Below, piece by piece: positions 37,481 to 51,500 of a DNA stretch of 64,000 nucleotides. Position numbers and translations under genes: made by a program. The notes under the pieces were generated by a model. It saw only the letters and a program-made list of their open reading frames with translations. It was not told the DNA's origin and did no database searches. Position 1 is the stretch's first letter. Every line of letters begins with the position of its first letter. Source of the DNA: Pelobates cultripes (lineage: Eukaryota > Chordata > Amphibia > Anura > Pelobatidae); assembly GCA_933207985.1 (NCBI GenBank), contig OW240918.1:112566999-112630998 (forward strand). Reading direction: 5' to 3'.

Positions 37481-37911
37481 TTGTAGTTATGGCATATATC
37501 TAATACCTGAATCTGTCAGGAATGCTGTAATCATATTCAGAGCTGTCTGCAAAATAGAAGCTATACCTATGGCATCTTCTACTTCTCAACTGCTGTAATT
37601 ACTGTGATGTCAATACCTGAGCTGCAGCCAGTTGAATTGGGAGAAGGATAATGGAAATTGTCATCAGTTGAGGTTTAAAAATACTATGTGCAATGGAAAA
37701 TCACATAAATGGGAAAAATAAAAATACTGCATGTGATATTTGTCATCTTTATCATGGCTGATGTTTAAGATGAGCTGATGCAAACAAATGATACTTTGTA
37801 TGCAGATATCATGCATTAGAGCATTAACGCTTAATATATATCAGAGGAACAATAGAACAAAATCTAAGGAAAGAGTGAAACATTTGGAATAATCACATAT
37901 TGCTATATTGC

Positions 37912-38364
37912 TGTCAGGCTTGATGTGTGAAGCCCAGAATGCAGTATTTACTGAGGTTAATGAGAACAAAGGCCAATGCAAACAAATTCAGACAGTGGAT
38001 AGGCAAAGGTAGGGTCAAGGCAATCCGAAGGGTCAAATTCCAGGCAGCAAGGTTCCGGAGCAGGCAAAAAAGTAAAGGGTAAAAAAATCCAGATAAGCAG
38101 AGTAATATAGCTGAGTGTTCACTGATAAAGAGCACAGAACAGTTGAGCAATGATAGCTCAGCACTTGTCTTACACACCTCTGCACCACCCATTTGGTGCT
38201 GCGGCTGTCTGGGGGCTTGGGTTTGCCATGGGAGGCAGGGAAGGTTGCTGCTTTCATAGCCACGCAGCCTGTTTCAAGCGTGCATGTCTCCCTGGTGTTT
38301 TGTGTTGCCTGGGAGATATAATGCGAATTGGATCGGAGCTGGCGGACCAGTTTTAGTAGTTACA
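37912..38364. mobile_element. Possible solo LTR
   Basis: Begins TGTCAGGCTTGATGTG and ends near TTAGTAGTTACA, with the purine-rich text (gcaatccgaagggtcaaatt) common in frog LTRs. The flanks do not give a clear 5-bp duplication (ATTGC and CATGC). A similar TCAGGATACTAG start is seen at 55297. Confidence 0.4.
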
Positions 38365-38632
38365 CATGCATGCATTAGGGTGGCCACAATTTGGACATTT
38401 AAAGACCAATGAAGATCGTTTATGGTTTATACTCCAAGTATGCCACATTTAATTTATGTACACCATGATTTATTATAGATATATAGTTTCAGGATTTTTG
38501 GATACACTTGAACATGTCAAGTTTTTTGAACCTTTTGAAATAGAGTGTTACTGTGTAGGAAAGAAGGACTTATGCAACAAGATTTCATATAGAGACAGAG
38601 GAACAGAGGACACTTGGTGGCATGCATTCAAG

Positions 38633-40045
38633 TTTCATAGTTACATAGTTATATAGCTGAAAAGAGACTTGCGTCCATCAAATTCAGCCTTCCTCACATT
38701 TGTTTTTGCTGTTGATCCAAAAGAAGGCAAAAAACCCAGTCTGAAGCGCTTCCAATTTTGCAGCAAACTAGGAAAAAATTCCTTCTTGACCCCAAAATAG
38801 CAGTCAGATATCTCCTTGGATCAAGCAGCTATTACCCCACTAATTATATCCCTGTATGTTATGTTTTTGCAAGTATTTATCCAATTGCAGTTTAAACATC
38901 TGTATAGACTCTGACAAAACCACTTCTTCAGGCAGAGAATGCCATATCCTTATTGCTCTTACTGTAAAAACTTTTCGTTGCCTTAGATGAAATCTCCTTT
39001 CTTCCAGCCTAAATGTGTGACCTCATGTCCTATGGATAGCCCTGTTTATGAATAGATTTCCAGATAAAGGTTTGTACTGGCCCCGAATATATTTGTATAA
39101 TGTTATCATATCCCCTCTCAGGTGCCTTTTTTGCAAACTAAAGAGATTTTAATTTTTTAACCTTTCTTCATAACTAAAATGCTTCATTCCTTTTATCAAT
39201 TTTGTAGCTCGTCGCTGCACTTTTTCTAGTGCCATGATATCTTTCTTTAGAACAGGTGCCCAAAATTGCACAGCATATTCAAGGTATGGTTTTACCAGCG
39301 AATTATAAAGAGGCAAAATTATATTTTCATCTCGAGAATTTATGCCCCTATTTATACATGACAAAACCTTACTGGCCTTAGCAACGGCAGATTGACATTG
39401 CATATTGCTGCCTAATTTGTTGTCTAGAGCAATTCCCAAATCCTTCTCGCGTGTGGTTATCCCTAGTTCACCATTTAGGGTGTAAATTGCTTGTGCATTC
39501 TTAACCCCGAAGTGCATAACTTTGCATTTCTCTACGTTAAATTTAATCGGCCATTTTAGTGCCCAGTCCCCCAATCTATCCAAATCCCTCTGCAGCAAGG
39601 CAATATCCTGCTCACATTTTATTACTTTACAAAGTTTTGTGTCATCTGCAAACACTGATACATGGCTTTCAGTGCCTATTTCAAGATCATTTATAAATAT
39701 GTTAAATATAAGCAGTCCCAAAACAGAACCCTGATGGACACCACTTACCACTTTTGTCCAGCTTGAAAATTTACCATTAATGACAACTCGTTGTACTCTA
39801 TCCTTAAGCCAACGTTCTACCCAAGAACAAGAATATTCATCTAGACCAATTTCTTTTAGTTTGAAGACTAACCTATTCTGAGGAACCATATCAAATGCCT
39901 TGGCAAAATTCAAGTAGATCACATCCACTGCAACACCCTGATCTATACTTCTACTTACTTCTTCGTAGAATGCAATTAGGTTAGTTTGACATGACCTATG
40001 TTTCATAAAACCATGCTGATTATTGCTAATAGCACAGTTCTTCCC
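38633..40045 (-). pseudogene. CR1 LINE, reverse transcriptase and 3' UTR
   Basis: The 3' UTR (agttacatagttatatagct, then gttgatccaaaagaaggcaa) occupies 38633 to about 38880. The C-terminal coding part is next (about 38890-39150, including RGDMITLYKYI in minus-strand translation). A long minus-strand frame, 39149-40045, encodes an almost complete palm: NQHGFMKHRSCQTNLIAFYE, YLNFAKAFDMVP, VHQGSVLGLLIFNIFINDL and the catalytic FADDTKL at about 39635-39655. The thumb region with LVKPYLEYAVQFWAP follows. The frame is cut by the N gap, so the 5' part is unknown. One frame break at 39149 separates it from the C-terminal tail. Confidence 0.9.
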
Positions 40046-40145
40046 NNNNNNNNNNNNNNNNNNNNNNNNNNNNNNNNNNNNNNNNNNNNNNNNNNNNNNN
40101 NNNNNNNNNNNNNNNNNNNNNNNNNNNNNNNNNNNNNNNNNNNNN
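40046..40145. other. Assembly gap (100 N)
   Basis: Exactly 100 N inside the CR1 reverse transcriptase. The sequence to the right (ttggtagcgcccattttact) does not continue the CR1 frame, so unknown sequence is missing. Confidence 0.98.
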
Positions 40146-40985
40146 TTGGTAGCGCCCATTTTACTTGTTTCTCTTGGTGTACATAAACTAAGACTATACT
40201 GATTTTTTTTTAAATGGCTGCATCTACATAGTCACATATTGTCAGAAAAATAGACAAGAGAGCTACACAAACAACTTAAAAATGTCCTTCCGTTAGATTT
40301 GGCATGGGTTGGTTTTTTTTGTATTTGGTTTATTATTTTTGCAGGTCTTTTTATTTAGGCTATACCATTGCCCTTCCCTATTAGTTATTAGTGGGAGAGG
40401 GGATAGGTAAGTTTGGGGAATTTAGAGTGGATTGGACCAGTAGACCATTATGGTTGGGATATTGCAATACAATTTTAGTAAACATATTAAAACATTGGAA
40501 AATTAGATTCATAAATGAATTGCTATGTCAAGGATACAGTTATACACAGTCCAAGAACAAATTACAGTACAAATGAAAAAGAAGAAGGTACATTAAAGAG
40601 ATACATAAAAAACCACATTTGTTCTATGCATTAATACAAATGATTTGAATACCATAATTCCCTGTTTATACGGTTTCAGGATCCTCAGAATGAGCCCACT
40701 AGGGGCCTTGAAGCTGAAAGAATCTAAATCTAATACGATTTTGCAATAGTACTTCCATGGCAATACGACTTACATTCCCGGTTCCCATTACCTTAAAGGG
40801 AGTAGTTAGAATAGTCTGTCCATGCATACAATAATAATAATTGCAATCAGTAAAACAAATTCATGATGATTTAGGATTTGCCATTTGGCAATTTGCAATA
40901 TTTTATATTAAGAGGAAAATAAACATTTCAAGTTGGTTGGATTTCTAAATGAATTATGTTAATACAATTTGCATGACCACTACAA
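40146..40985. other. AT-rich non-coding stretch
   Basis: No gene. A lone TTAAAGGGAG at about 40793 resembles a T2-like terminus without a partner. Confidence 0.4.
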
Positions 40986-41123
40986 GCTTTTCAAATTATC
41001 ACAATCTCTTAGAAAAACCTTTCAAATGATTTATCAACAGTAGTCGGCATTAAACTCTATGGGAATTTTTGGACATAAATCATTTGGAAAGTTTTTCTGA
41101 CAGATTTTAATAATTTAAAAGCA
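40986..41123. repeat. Imperfect inverted repeat
   Basis: Arms of about 50 bp (40986-41036 and 41075-41123) pair: agaaaaacctttcaaatgat on the left and atcatttggaaagtttttct on the right, extending outward through caaattatcacaatct. This is probably the core or end of a MITE; no target duplication was found. Confidence 0.6.
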
Positions 41124-41165
41124 GATCCAAAAATATTAAATCAAGGCCATTACTGAATTTTGTAG

Positions 41166-41740
41166 TTAAATGGACACTATAGTCACCAGCTACAACTACA
41201 ACAACTACAGCTTATTGAATTTGTTCTGGTGAGTAGAATCATTACCTTCAGGGTTTTTGCTGTAAACACTGTCTTTTCAGAGAAAATGCAGTGTTTACAT
41301 TACAGCCTAGTGATAACTTTACTGGACACTCGTTAGATGGCTGCTAGAGATCCTTCCTGGGTCATGGCTTCCTAAAATACATCCAAACATTCAGTATCTC
41401 CTCCCTCTGCATGCAGACACTGAACTTTCCTCATAAAGATTCATTAATTCAATTCATCTCTATGAGGAGATGCTGATTGGCCAGAGCTATGTTTGAATTG
41501 TACTGGCTCTGCCCCTGATCTGCCTCCTTGACAGTCTCAGCCAATCCTATGGGGAAGCATTGTAATTGGATTAGGCTACCACTTTTGCTGATGTCAGCAG
41601 GCCATGGGCAGGTCTAAAAGAAACAGGGACAAAGCCAGCAGCTTCAGGCTTGAATACAAGTAAGATTTTACTATATTTAGGGAGGCAAGGGGGGACCATG
41701 GGGGCTAGATAGTGGTTTTAATCCTATAGTGCACCTTTAA
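41166..41740. mobile_element. T2-like MITE (subfamily 3)
   Basis: Bounded by TTAA at 41166-41169 and 41737-41740. The left end TTAAATGGACACTATAGTCA pairs with the right end tcctatagtgcacctttaa. The inner ttattgaatttgttctggtg and ttcagggtttttgctgtaaa are typical of a frequent frog MITE. It lies 222 bp upstream of the SHISAL2B exon. Confidence 0.75.
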
Positions 41741-41942
41741 CAAAAATATGGTAGGAGTTGCTACATTATTATTATGGCTACTGTACTTGATTACATTTCT
41801 GGTTATAAATATCAGATAGATAAGTAAGCGTACAATGTTCTAAATATTCTTGTTACACATTAGCTTCCTTGTTTTTCGTTTTTCTTTTCCTACAATTGAT
41901 TTTTTAACATGAGACATGCAACACATTATTTTATTTTTTTAA

Positions 41943-42790
<848 letters not shown>

Positions 42791-42906
42791 ATTATTCAAG
42801 TATAAAGTCCCGATCAACGTTTCGACCCTTCAGGGTCTTTTTCAAAGATTTTGAAAAAGACCCTGTAGGGTCGAAACGTTGATCGGGACATTATACTTGA
42901 ATGAAT
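42791..42906. repeat. Inverted duplication with hammerhead-like motif
   Basis: Two arms of about 56 bp (42791-42846 and 42851-42906) are near-perfect complements around a 4-base centre. Each arm, read outward, has tttgaaaaagaccctgtagg then gtcgaaacgttgatcggga and ttatacttgaat. GACCCTGTAGGGTC is a stem-loop directly followed by GAAAC, as stem II and GAAA are in hammerhead ribozymes carried by Penelope-like elements. The preceding core (expected CTGANGA) reads TTGAAAA, so it is degenerate. Confidence 0.5.
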
Positions 42907-43844
42907 ACTATTGAATAAATATCACTTGGATTAAGACCTACGAGTGCACCTCTTTGCTTTGAATATATACATTAAGCTGGTTACACCAAGGCTCATAAAA
43001 ACAGAAGGGGTGAGTATATATATAAAAAGTCCCCCTCTTTGGACTAGCGTGGTCATCCTGGTCCATCCTGGAGCCTTACTCTTAGTTGAAATCTTTGGAG
43101 CACCTGTATACATCTAATCTGAGTTGTTGCAAGTTTTGTAACAGTCTTTAGGGATAACAATAGCTTCATTTAATACTTTTAAGTCCTATGTGACAGATTC
43201 TGGGGTACACTTAGCCAGAGAGCTGGGTCGTAGTCACTTCCGCAGCCACCCAGGGATCACACCATTCATGAGGTCCCATCTAGGACACCTATCTTTGCCT
43301 CTCCTCACTCACCTAGGCAGGTCGATATGATCCTACAGGCAGAGTCAAACCTGTGTTTTGGTGAGTTGTATGGAGCTGCTGCTGATTCTTACCAGAGCAT
43401 TATCTTTGGCTTCTACAACATGGTGCATTGGGTGCAGACAACCCTCTGCCTGCATTTATCAGGCATCCATTAAGCCATATGTTTTTGAGATGGTGTATGG
43501 TGTTCTCTGGCATCCCCTAGATCTTTGGCTGGACTGAGTGACTTCAGAGGCATGCTGGCTGCCTAATCCCTGAATCAGGAATCAGCTGAGAGTCCACAGG
43601 AGAATGAATTGCAAGTGGGACACTGACAATCACATGCAAACTGAAAATTTAAGCTGCTGCCCTAGTTTTATTGATGTAAAAAGAAGATTTAACATTCATA
43701 TTAAATTACTGTTGAATAAGTGGTCTACTTACTTTGTCAGGGCTTCACCCTTGGTGCTGGAGATTTAATTCCCAAAATCTGTCAAGTAATAGATGTTAAA
43801 ACATATATATTGCACTCTGGGAATGGTACAAAAATTATATGAGA
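42907..43844. other. Non-coding stretch
   Basis: No gene. 43190-43600 starts TGTGACAGATTCTGGGG and is less AT-rich than its surroundings; it may be part of an old LTR, but I found no second end. Confidence 0.35.
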
Positions 43845-44480
43845 GGGCGAGGCTTGGCTGCTGAACTGAGCAGATTTGCTTGAATGTTACTCCTCCCAAA
43901 ATCCTGCTAAAAACGGCTCAAATTGCGGTTTACATCCCCAAGCTGGCTCTATAGCGACTTCTTACCTGACCTGACAAGGAGAGAGGGCCCTTCGTCTAAC
44001 CTTTCATCTTACTTCAGTCCATGCTTACATTTAAACACAAAAACACTGGTCGGTGCTAAATCCAGCCCTGCAAGCATGGGAAAATAGTGGAACTGCAGCT
44101 GTCAAAGTATTGTTGGAGTTGTACGACAGACAAGGATCTATCTTTGGGCCATCCTTGGGCCATGGGGGCGGGGAAGGGGGAGGATTATTGCCTCAGTTCC
44201 CTCTATACGTTCTGCCACTGGCCCTAGTCAACATTTAGGTAACCGGGCTCCAACTGCAAGGGTTAAAAAAAGGTCAAATCTTTTCTGCCCCACAGGGCTG
44301 GTCTCCTTGGTGAAACAAGTCCTCTTTGGCTGAGATCATCGAGAACGATTATCTCAATTAATCCAATGCTTTCCCATAGAAAAGGGAGGCTATTACTCAT
44401 GTGTGGCAAAACACACAGCTGCAACAACCCAATAGACATAGTGGAGTTTTACTCCAGAGAGCCAGAAGCGCCTTATTTGG
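43845..44480 (+). mobile_element. Possible L1-like 5' fragment
   Basis: gagggcgaggcttggctgct followed by gaactgagcag and a GC-richer body resembles the GGGCGGGGCCTGAC-type 5' ends of the L1-like copies elsewhere in this window. Neither a poly(A) end nor target duplications were found. Confidence 0.3.
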
Positions 44481-45661
44481 AGCTTCCGTTAGCACTGCCG
44501 GGCTCAGTTTAGGAAGAAATGTTCTGGCATTCTGGCTAATGTAGTGGAGGCAGAACCAGGCAGCACCAACCGGTGGACTCCTGATAAGAAGCCAAACTGT
44601 TCTAAAATTGTTTCACTACTAACATTGGAGGGGTGCCAGAGCAATTCTGGCACCATAACCACTACGGTGTGCTCTAATACTTGCCTGGATCCCCCATGTG
44701 TCTGAGGTCTAGTCTCCTCTTCATATATATCTAAAGTCAAAATACACCATCCATATTAGACATATCTCTTTACACATCTCTTTACACTTTTGGCTTTTTA
44801 AGCTACACCTTTAAGACATATTTGCTGCTGACAAGAGAAACCTTTAATATGTTCAGGAGTTTGAGTCAGCCCATTATTTCTTTATCATTATTCATATTTT
44901 CTTTTTCCATAGATGATTATTTTGGTGTTTGTATATTACAATCTCAGGCCCATTATTTCTTGAAGAGGCATTATTTTCAGATGACTAACTAATTGGCACC
45001 TGTGTTTAACACATATATTCAGTAGTTCACCCACTATTTTTATAGTTTTATATTTTTATGAGGAAGTTGTGTGCAGATTCCAGTGTAAATGTTTAATACC
45101 AGTGCTTTGATGGCAATGCCTTCCCTAGGCATAATTTGGCCCTGTGTATATTTTTCATACTTGGTAGCCTTAAAGTCAGTCTGCTCCTTGTAGAAGCCTG
45201 TCTCTCATTTCAGTTTCTTCTACAGAGTAAACATCTTCTTGTCTACATCCAGACATTGGTTGCCACACATCATTCCCAGCTTTTAGTTATAAACATTATA
45301 AACCTTAAAAAAACATTAAAACTGTAATCTGCCATTTAGTTTTTGTCATGATGTTCCTTTAATCCACATGTTACACATTGTTTTACATTTGAATGATTTT
45401 CTCAATGCACTTTTTCACATTTAGAAGTGATGCTGGAGGTTTCTTCTATATTCTGAAGTGACCCTTCTCATGATCAGTAGTTGGTGCGGCCCTTCCCCAC
45501 CCTACCCCCCCTTAGTATGTTTTTTGTTTATCACAGGATTTGGGGGACTGGATTACACTGAAGATGTCTTACTTACATAAGAGGAATTAATAAGAATGTC
45601 TATCTTTTGTTACAGGCATTGGTCGTTTGACCTATTTTAATAGCTTCATGAACTCTGTATC
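44481..45661. other. Non-coding stretch with MITE scrap
   Basis: At 44635-44680 ggtgccagagcaattctggc accataaccactac resembles the end of the MITE candidate at 28528-28935. Otherwise nothing recognised. Confidence 0.35.
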
Positions 45662-46105
45662 TTAACCCCTTCAGGACGGAGTCAGTAGTACATGTTCTGA
45701 TCAAAACAAAATGTAAACAAAAACTGGAATTTGCGCTATATGTCTGTTCAACCGTAATTCACCTCTTTCATATTAAATACACCCACCCTTATTATATATC
45801 ATTTTGTTCAGGAGAAACAGGGATTTAATTTCTCATGATGTATTCATATATGAAACATAATTTATTATGAATAAAATAAAAAAAAGTTAGAGAAATTAAG
45901 ATTTTTTAAAAAAGATTGCAGTTCCGCCTGACATTTTAGCTGTGAATGTCACAATACTGTTAGCTTTTATTGCAATAAAATGCACGTTTGTATTCAGCGA
46001 TGTCTCACAAGTACAACAGTACCCCCCATTAACAGATTTTACAGTGTTTTGGAAAGTTACAGGGTCAAATATAGCATATTCTATTTTTCTGTTTTTTCAA
46101 ATTTA

Positions 46106-46469
46106 AATTTGCCAGATTAGTAATGTTACCTTTGAGACCGTATTGTAGCCCAGGAATGAGAATTTCCCCCATGATGGCATACCATTTGCAAAGGTAGACA
46201 ACCCAAGGTATTGCAAGTGGGGTATGTCCAGTCTTTTTTAGTAGCCACTTAGTCACAAACACTGGCCAAAGTTAGCATTCACATTTGCTTTTGTGTGAAA
46301 AAAAGCAAAAAAATTATATTTGGCCAGTGTTTGTGACTAAGTGGCTACTAAAAAAGATTGGACATACCCCACTTGCAATACCTTGGGATGTCTACTTTTG
46401 CAAATGGTATGCCATCATGGGGGTAATTCTCATTCCTGGGCTCAAAGGCAACATTACCAAACTGGCAAA
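46106..46469. repeat. Long inverted repeat inside element A
   Basis: Arms at about 46106-46270 and 46319-46469 are roughly 90% complementary by eye (ttggccagtgtttgtgacta, tggcataccatttgcaaa and their complements), around a ~50-nt centre. A transcript of this would form a long hairpin. Confidence 0.8.
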
Positions 46470-46929
46470 TTTCAATGTAAAAAAAATTAAATGCAAGCCT
46501 TATATGTGACTCTCTAACTTTCCAAAACACCATAAAACCTGTACATGGGGGGTACTGTTATACTCGGGAGACTTCACTGAACACAAACATTAGTGTTTTA
46601 AAACAGTAAAACGTATCACAGCAATAATATTGTCAGTGAAAGTACCGTTCATGTGTAAAAAATGCAGAAAATTTCACTTTTACTGAAAATATCATCGATG
46701 TAATACAATTTACCATTTTGAAACACTAATATTTGAATTCAGTGTAGTCTCCTGAGTAAAACAGAAAACAGTACCCCCTATGTACAGGTTTTATGGTGTC
46801 TTGAAAAGTTACAGAGTTAAATATAGTGCTTGCAAATTAAATTCTCTGCACTTTCTGCCTGGGTTGTCATGCATGTCAATCAAATTTTAATTAATAAAAT
46901 CACATAATTATGTTAAAAGATTACTTAAA

Positions 46930-47460
<531 letters not shown>

Positions 47461-48043
47461 TGCATGTACATTTAATTTATTTCAACGTGTTTTGTTAATA
47501 TTTTTTTTACATTCCCACCAGCAAGGGGACTGTCTGAGAGCTCAGACAATCCCCCTGCTGGCAGATCCAGAGCTAGCGATAGGGGGCCATGTGATTGCTC
47601 TTTGAGAGAGATCACATGGCCCCCGGGGACCTTTGGCATGGGAGGGCTGTGTGGGCTGTCAGGCAGTGCTCCTGAAGCAGAGCGCCGGGAAGGTAAGTAT
47701 CCCAGCGGCTCCAGGGCTCAAAGCCGTTACGGTGTTCTATGCCGCCACAACGGCTTTAAAAGTTCACTTAATGCAGGAAGGCATAGAACGCCGTAACGGC
47801 GTTAAGGGGTTAATAATGTTTGTTTTGACTTTCCATATTCTTCCCTTCAGGATTAGAAAAAAAACATTTCTGCTATTGCCTTCTTTTTGTTTTCTGGAGC
47901 AGGATCTCTTAGTGGTTACCTGGTTTACATTTCAGTTTGGCCTTTTCTTTTGTGCTATCCTATTACAACTAGCGTGTGCTTTCTTTGGTATTCCTGGGGA
48001 TGTCATTATACCAAATTGTCTATTTTCATAGTTTACACCACAC

Positions 48044-48420
48044 AATATTTATTTATTTATAAAATATTTTACCAGGATAGATACCTTGAGATTTTTCTCA
48101 TTTTCAAGTATGTCCTGGGTCCACAAAACATTGTATTGTTACAATAGGATACAATATTACAAAGAAATACAATATAACACGTGATACATATATTCAACTA
48201 TGACAGGTGCATTCTGTGCTGAGGTATATTGCCATAGATCTCTTAAAAGATTTCAGATTGAATGAAGATTTGACTGTGTCCCTGAGGTTACTCAATAATT
48301 GCAGTGCTCTGTAGGAAAATGAGGATTGAGCCACTTTATTTTTGTATTGCAGTATGCTAAATATCGTGCTAGTACTGGATTGGTGATTATAGGAGGTCAG
48401 AACAGCCGGGAAGAGCATTC
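48044..48420 (-). pseudogene. L2/CR1-type LINE 3' end (another family)
   Basis: The left edge tttatttataaaatatttta ccaggatagata with ttttcaagtatgtcctgggt is a recurrent frog LINE 3' end. The minus-strand frame 48194-48418 ends with SFSYRALQLLSNLRDTVKSS and NLKSFKRSMAIYL, the usual C-terminal tail of these reverse transcriptases. Only the last ~75 residues remain. Confidence 0.7.
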
Positions 48421-48522
48421 TACTCAGCTAGGGTGGGAGCTTCCCAGAAAAGCTCTTAAGGCTGGAAAGATGAAGAGTGCGCCGGGATTTTGGTTTTGTT
48501 TTGCTATTGCAGGTTCAGTTCT

Positions 48523-51500
48523 TTAACCCCTTCCAGACCAAAAACATAAATTTTCCGTCAAGTTTGTCCTTGCGTTAAGAACCCTTGACGGAAAATTTCC
48601 ATCATTTACTAAAGTTAACACCAGATCGCCGTGATCGGCTTATCCTCATCCTCACACAGGCTGTCAGGGCGAGCATATGTGCTGCAGGAACTCACGATCC
48701 GTCTCCCTGTGCTTCCTCATTCTGTGTGAAGTGCAGGGAGCCAGATCACTGCTGATCTTCTCCCTGTGTAAAAAAATAAATAAAGTTAGTTTAAAATCCC
48801 ACCCCCCTTTACCCATTTTAAATAAAAATTAACCCCCTCCCTGCCATTGATCACTGACTACAGTGATCAATTGGCAGGGACTACATTTTACTGTCATCTG
48901 ATTTTTTTTTTTTAACCCCTGAGGTTAATTAATATTTTTTTAACCCTCAGGGGTTAAATGTATTTTATTAATTAATTTAAATATTGTAAAATTATATATT
49001 TAGCTAGCTGGGGTGGGTGGAAGTTAGTGAGGAATTGTGGAATTTGGTGTTAGGCTAGCTAGGGGTTAATGCTAAAAAAGTTTTTTTTAAAGTTTTAAAA
49101 AGTTAAAAAGTTTTAAAAATTTTTAATAACGTTTTAAAAATGTAAAAAAAATGCCACCCCCATTTACCCAGCCCAAATAAAAATTAACCCCTTCCCTGCC
49201 AGTTGATCATTGCCTACAGTAATCAAAATACAGATCATAGTATTATACTGTGAAATTATATCTAATTTTTGTTGAACCCTTTATGATTAACTTTTATTTA
49301 TTTTTTAACCCTCATGGGTTCAATTTATTTCATTAATTAATTTTAATATTTTAAAATGATATATTTTGCTAGCTGGGGTGGGTGGGAGTTATGGGAAAGT
49401 GGGGAATTTACTGTTAGTGCTGCTTATGTCTAGTTAGGGGTTAATGGTAAAAAAAAGTTTATATTTTGTTTAAAAGTGTGAAAAAAGTTAACAAAGTTGA
49501 AAAAATTTAATAAGTAAAAAAAAAGTTTAAAAACGAGTTTTAAAAAGTAAAAAAAGTTTTAATAAGTTACCACTACACCTGGAAAATACTAGCAAAAAAA
49601 TTATCCCACGCTAAGGTTCAAAATATGCCTTTTGAATTACCCCAGGGTGTATTCTTTAAGTGTTTGTGGGGGAGTTTGAATAGCCAGTCAGCTATACTAC
49701 TCCAAAATGTAACATGGACACAGCGTAAAACTTCAAAGAAGGAAATTTTTGAATGGCTGCATCTCAAATTTGCCCCTTCACTATCCACATATACCTGGTA
49801 AAGGTACATACGGGGGTATTGCTGTACTCAGACGACATAGCTGAGCAACATCTGATGTATTATACAGTTGTAGCACACATAAGGTTTGCAAAATATCCTG
49901 TGCAAATTCACTTTGTGTGTCAAAAAGGCAGAAAAAATGCTTATTACCACTACACTTTTTTTTATTAAAATTCTTTATTTTTATTGTGCAGGTGGGTACA
50001 GAGTATAGTCATGCGCCACAACAGCGTTCAATAATATGGTAACATAGTAAGATTAAACAGTGGCTTTAAAAACTTGCACTTTTTGTTTAAAGGTATGGTA
50101 AATTAAGTAGTTTTCTCTATGCATTAACAATCTATTCGCCAGTATATATGCTTGCAGCATCCTAACTGCTCTGGCACGTAGAATTACACTTATGAGAGGA
50201 AACAGTGATCTAGCAGGAACATGCTGACTATTGTGATAGAAAAGGACTGGTTACTCGCTGTTTGCCCTGTTGCTCCAGAGGCTATTTCACTCATTGTAAG
50301 TTAACATGCTTGCAACCGGTATGTCTCTGAATAAGTGCCTTAGATTTAGCGCTTGGTAGGTCACGTTATGGTGAGGTAACCAGGTCTTAGACATAATAAC
50401 AACAAAAGATAAAGCTTGAACTGATAGCATAAATGCCTATAGGACATAACATGCTATGCTAGTGTCTATGTTAGATCAAGTGTTATTTATGGGTGAGCGT
50501 ATGGAGTGGCAACGTAAGGTTAATCATAAGCATTTGCATCGACCGGGATCTCCCCCACCGGTGCAGAGGGGGGGGGGTAACGGGGCTTGCTCATATTGTA
50601 TGTATCGTCGGAGCGTCTTTGGGTCGGGAGAGCGGCCGTCTCTCCCGCCCGTTGTGAGCTAGGCCGCACTGTCAGTCGCGGTACCAGCAGATCTTGCGCG
50701 GGTCTCTTACCCTCCCACTGCATACCCTCTGTGGCAGGGAGCTTATGTGAGTGTGGTATCGTTGTTCGTTTCACTGGGTACCGTCTTAGATCGCCTATAT
50801 CGCTATAGTTTAGCGGGAGCCCTTGAGAGACACGTCTCGTCGCCATGATGGTTAGGCCCCGCCCCATTACCACTACACTTAATGCAAACTAGCGGAAAAA
50901 TTATCCCACGCTAAGGTTCAAAATATGCCTTTTAAAATACCCTGGGATGTCTTCTTTAAGAAATGGTATGCCTTTATGGTGTAGTTGGAAAATGTAGCCT
51001 GCTAAAGTGCTCCAAAGTGGGACACAGACGCAACAAAACCCTCCATGAAAATTCACACTTAAAAACCTGAACATGTCATGTTTCTTTTACAGCACTGTAA
51101 CTTCACAAGATAGTGTCTAGGTCATACATTGGGCATATTGTTTTACTCAAAGATGTAACTGAGCATAATGAAATACTCAGCAAAAATGCAACATATCTGT
51201 AAAAATGCAATTTTTTCCTCTCACCACAAACATTGACATAAATTGGTGAAAAAATGGTGACAAGTTAAGGCACAATAAACACCATATAAGACACCCTGGC
51301 GTGTCTGCTTTATCAAATGAAAGCCCTTTGTGAGGTTATTTGAACAGTCACACTGCTATAATACCCTAAAATGAGCCATAGGCCTGTCAAATCCATCTAC
51401 GAAAATTCTAACTATTGAAACTGAAATAGCCTTGTCTATTATATAGCATTGTAGCTTCACAGAATAGTGCCAAAGGCATACAATGGGGGTATCGTTATAC

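Noticed and set aside
40046..40145. Long frame with X residues through the gap
   Set aside because: The gap length is a placeholder, so frames across it are meaningless.
47580..47625. Terminator or riboswitch-like GC hairpin
   Set aside because: Strong hairpin, but the organism is a vertebrate and the stem lies within a transposable element end.
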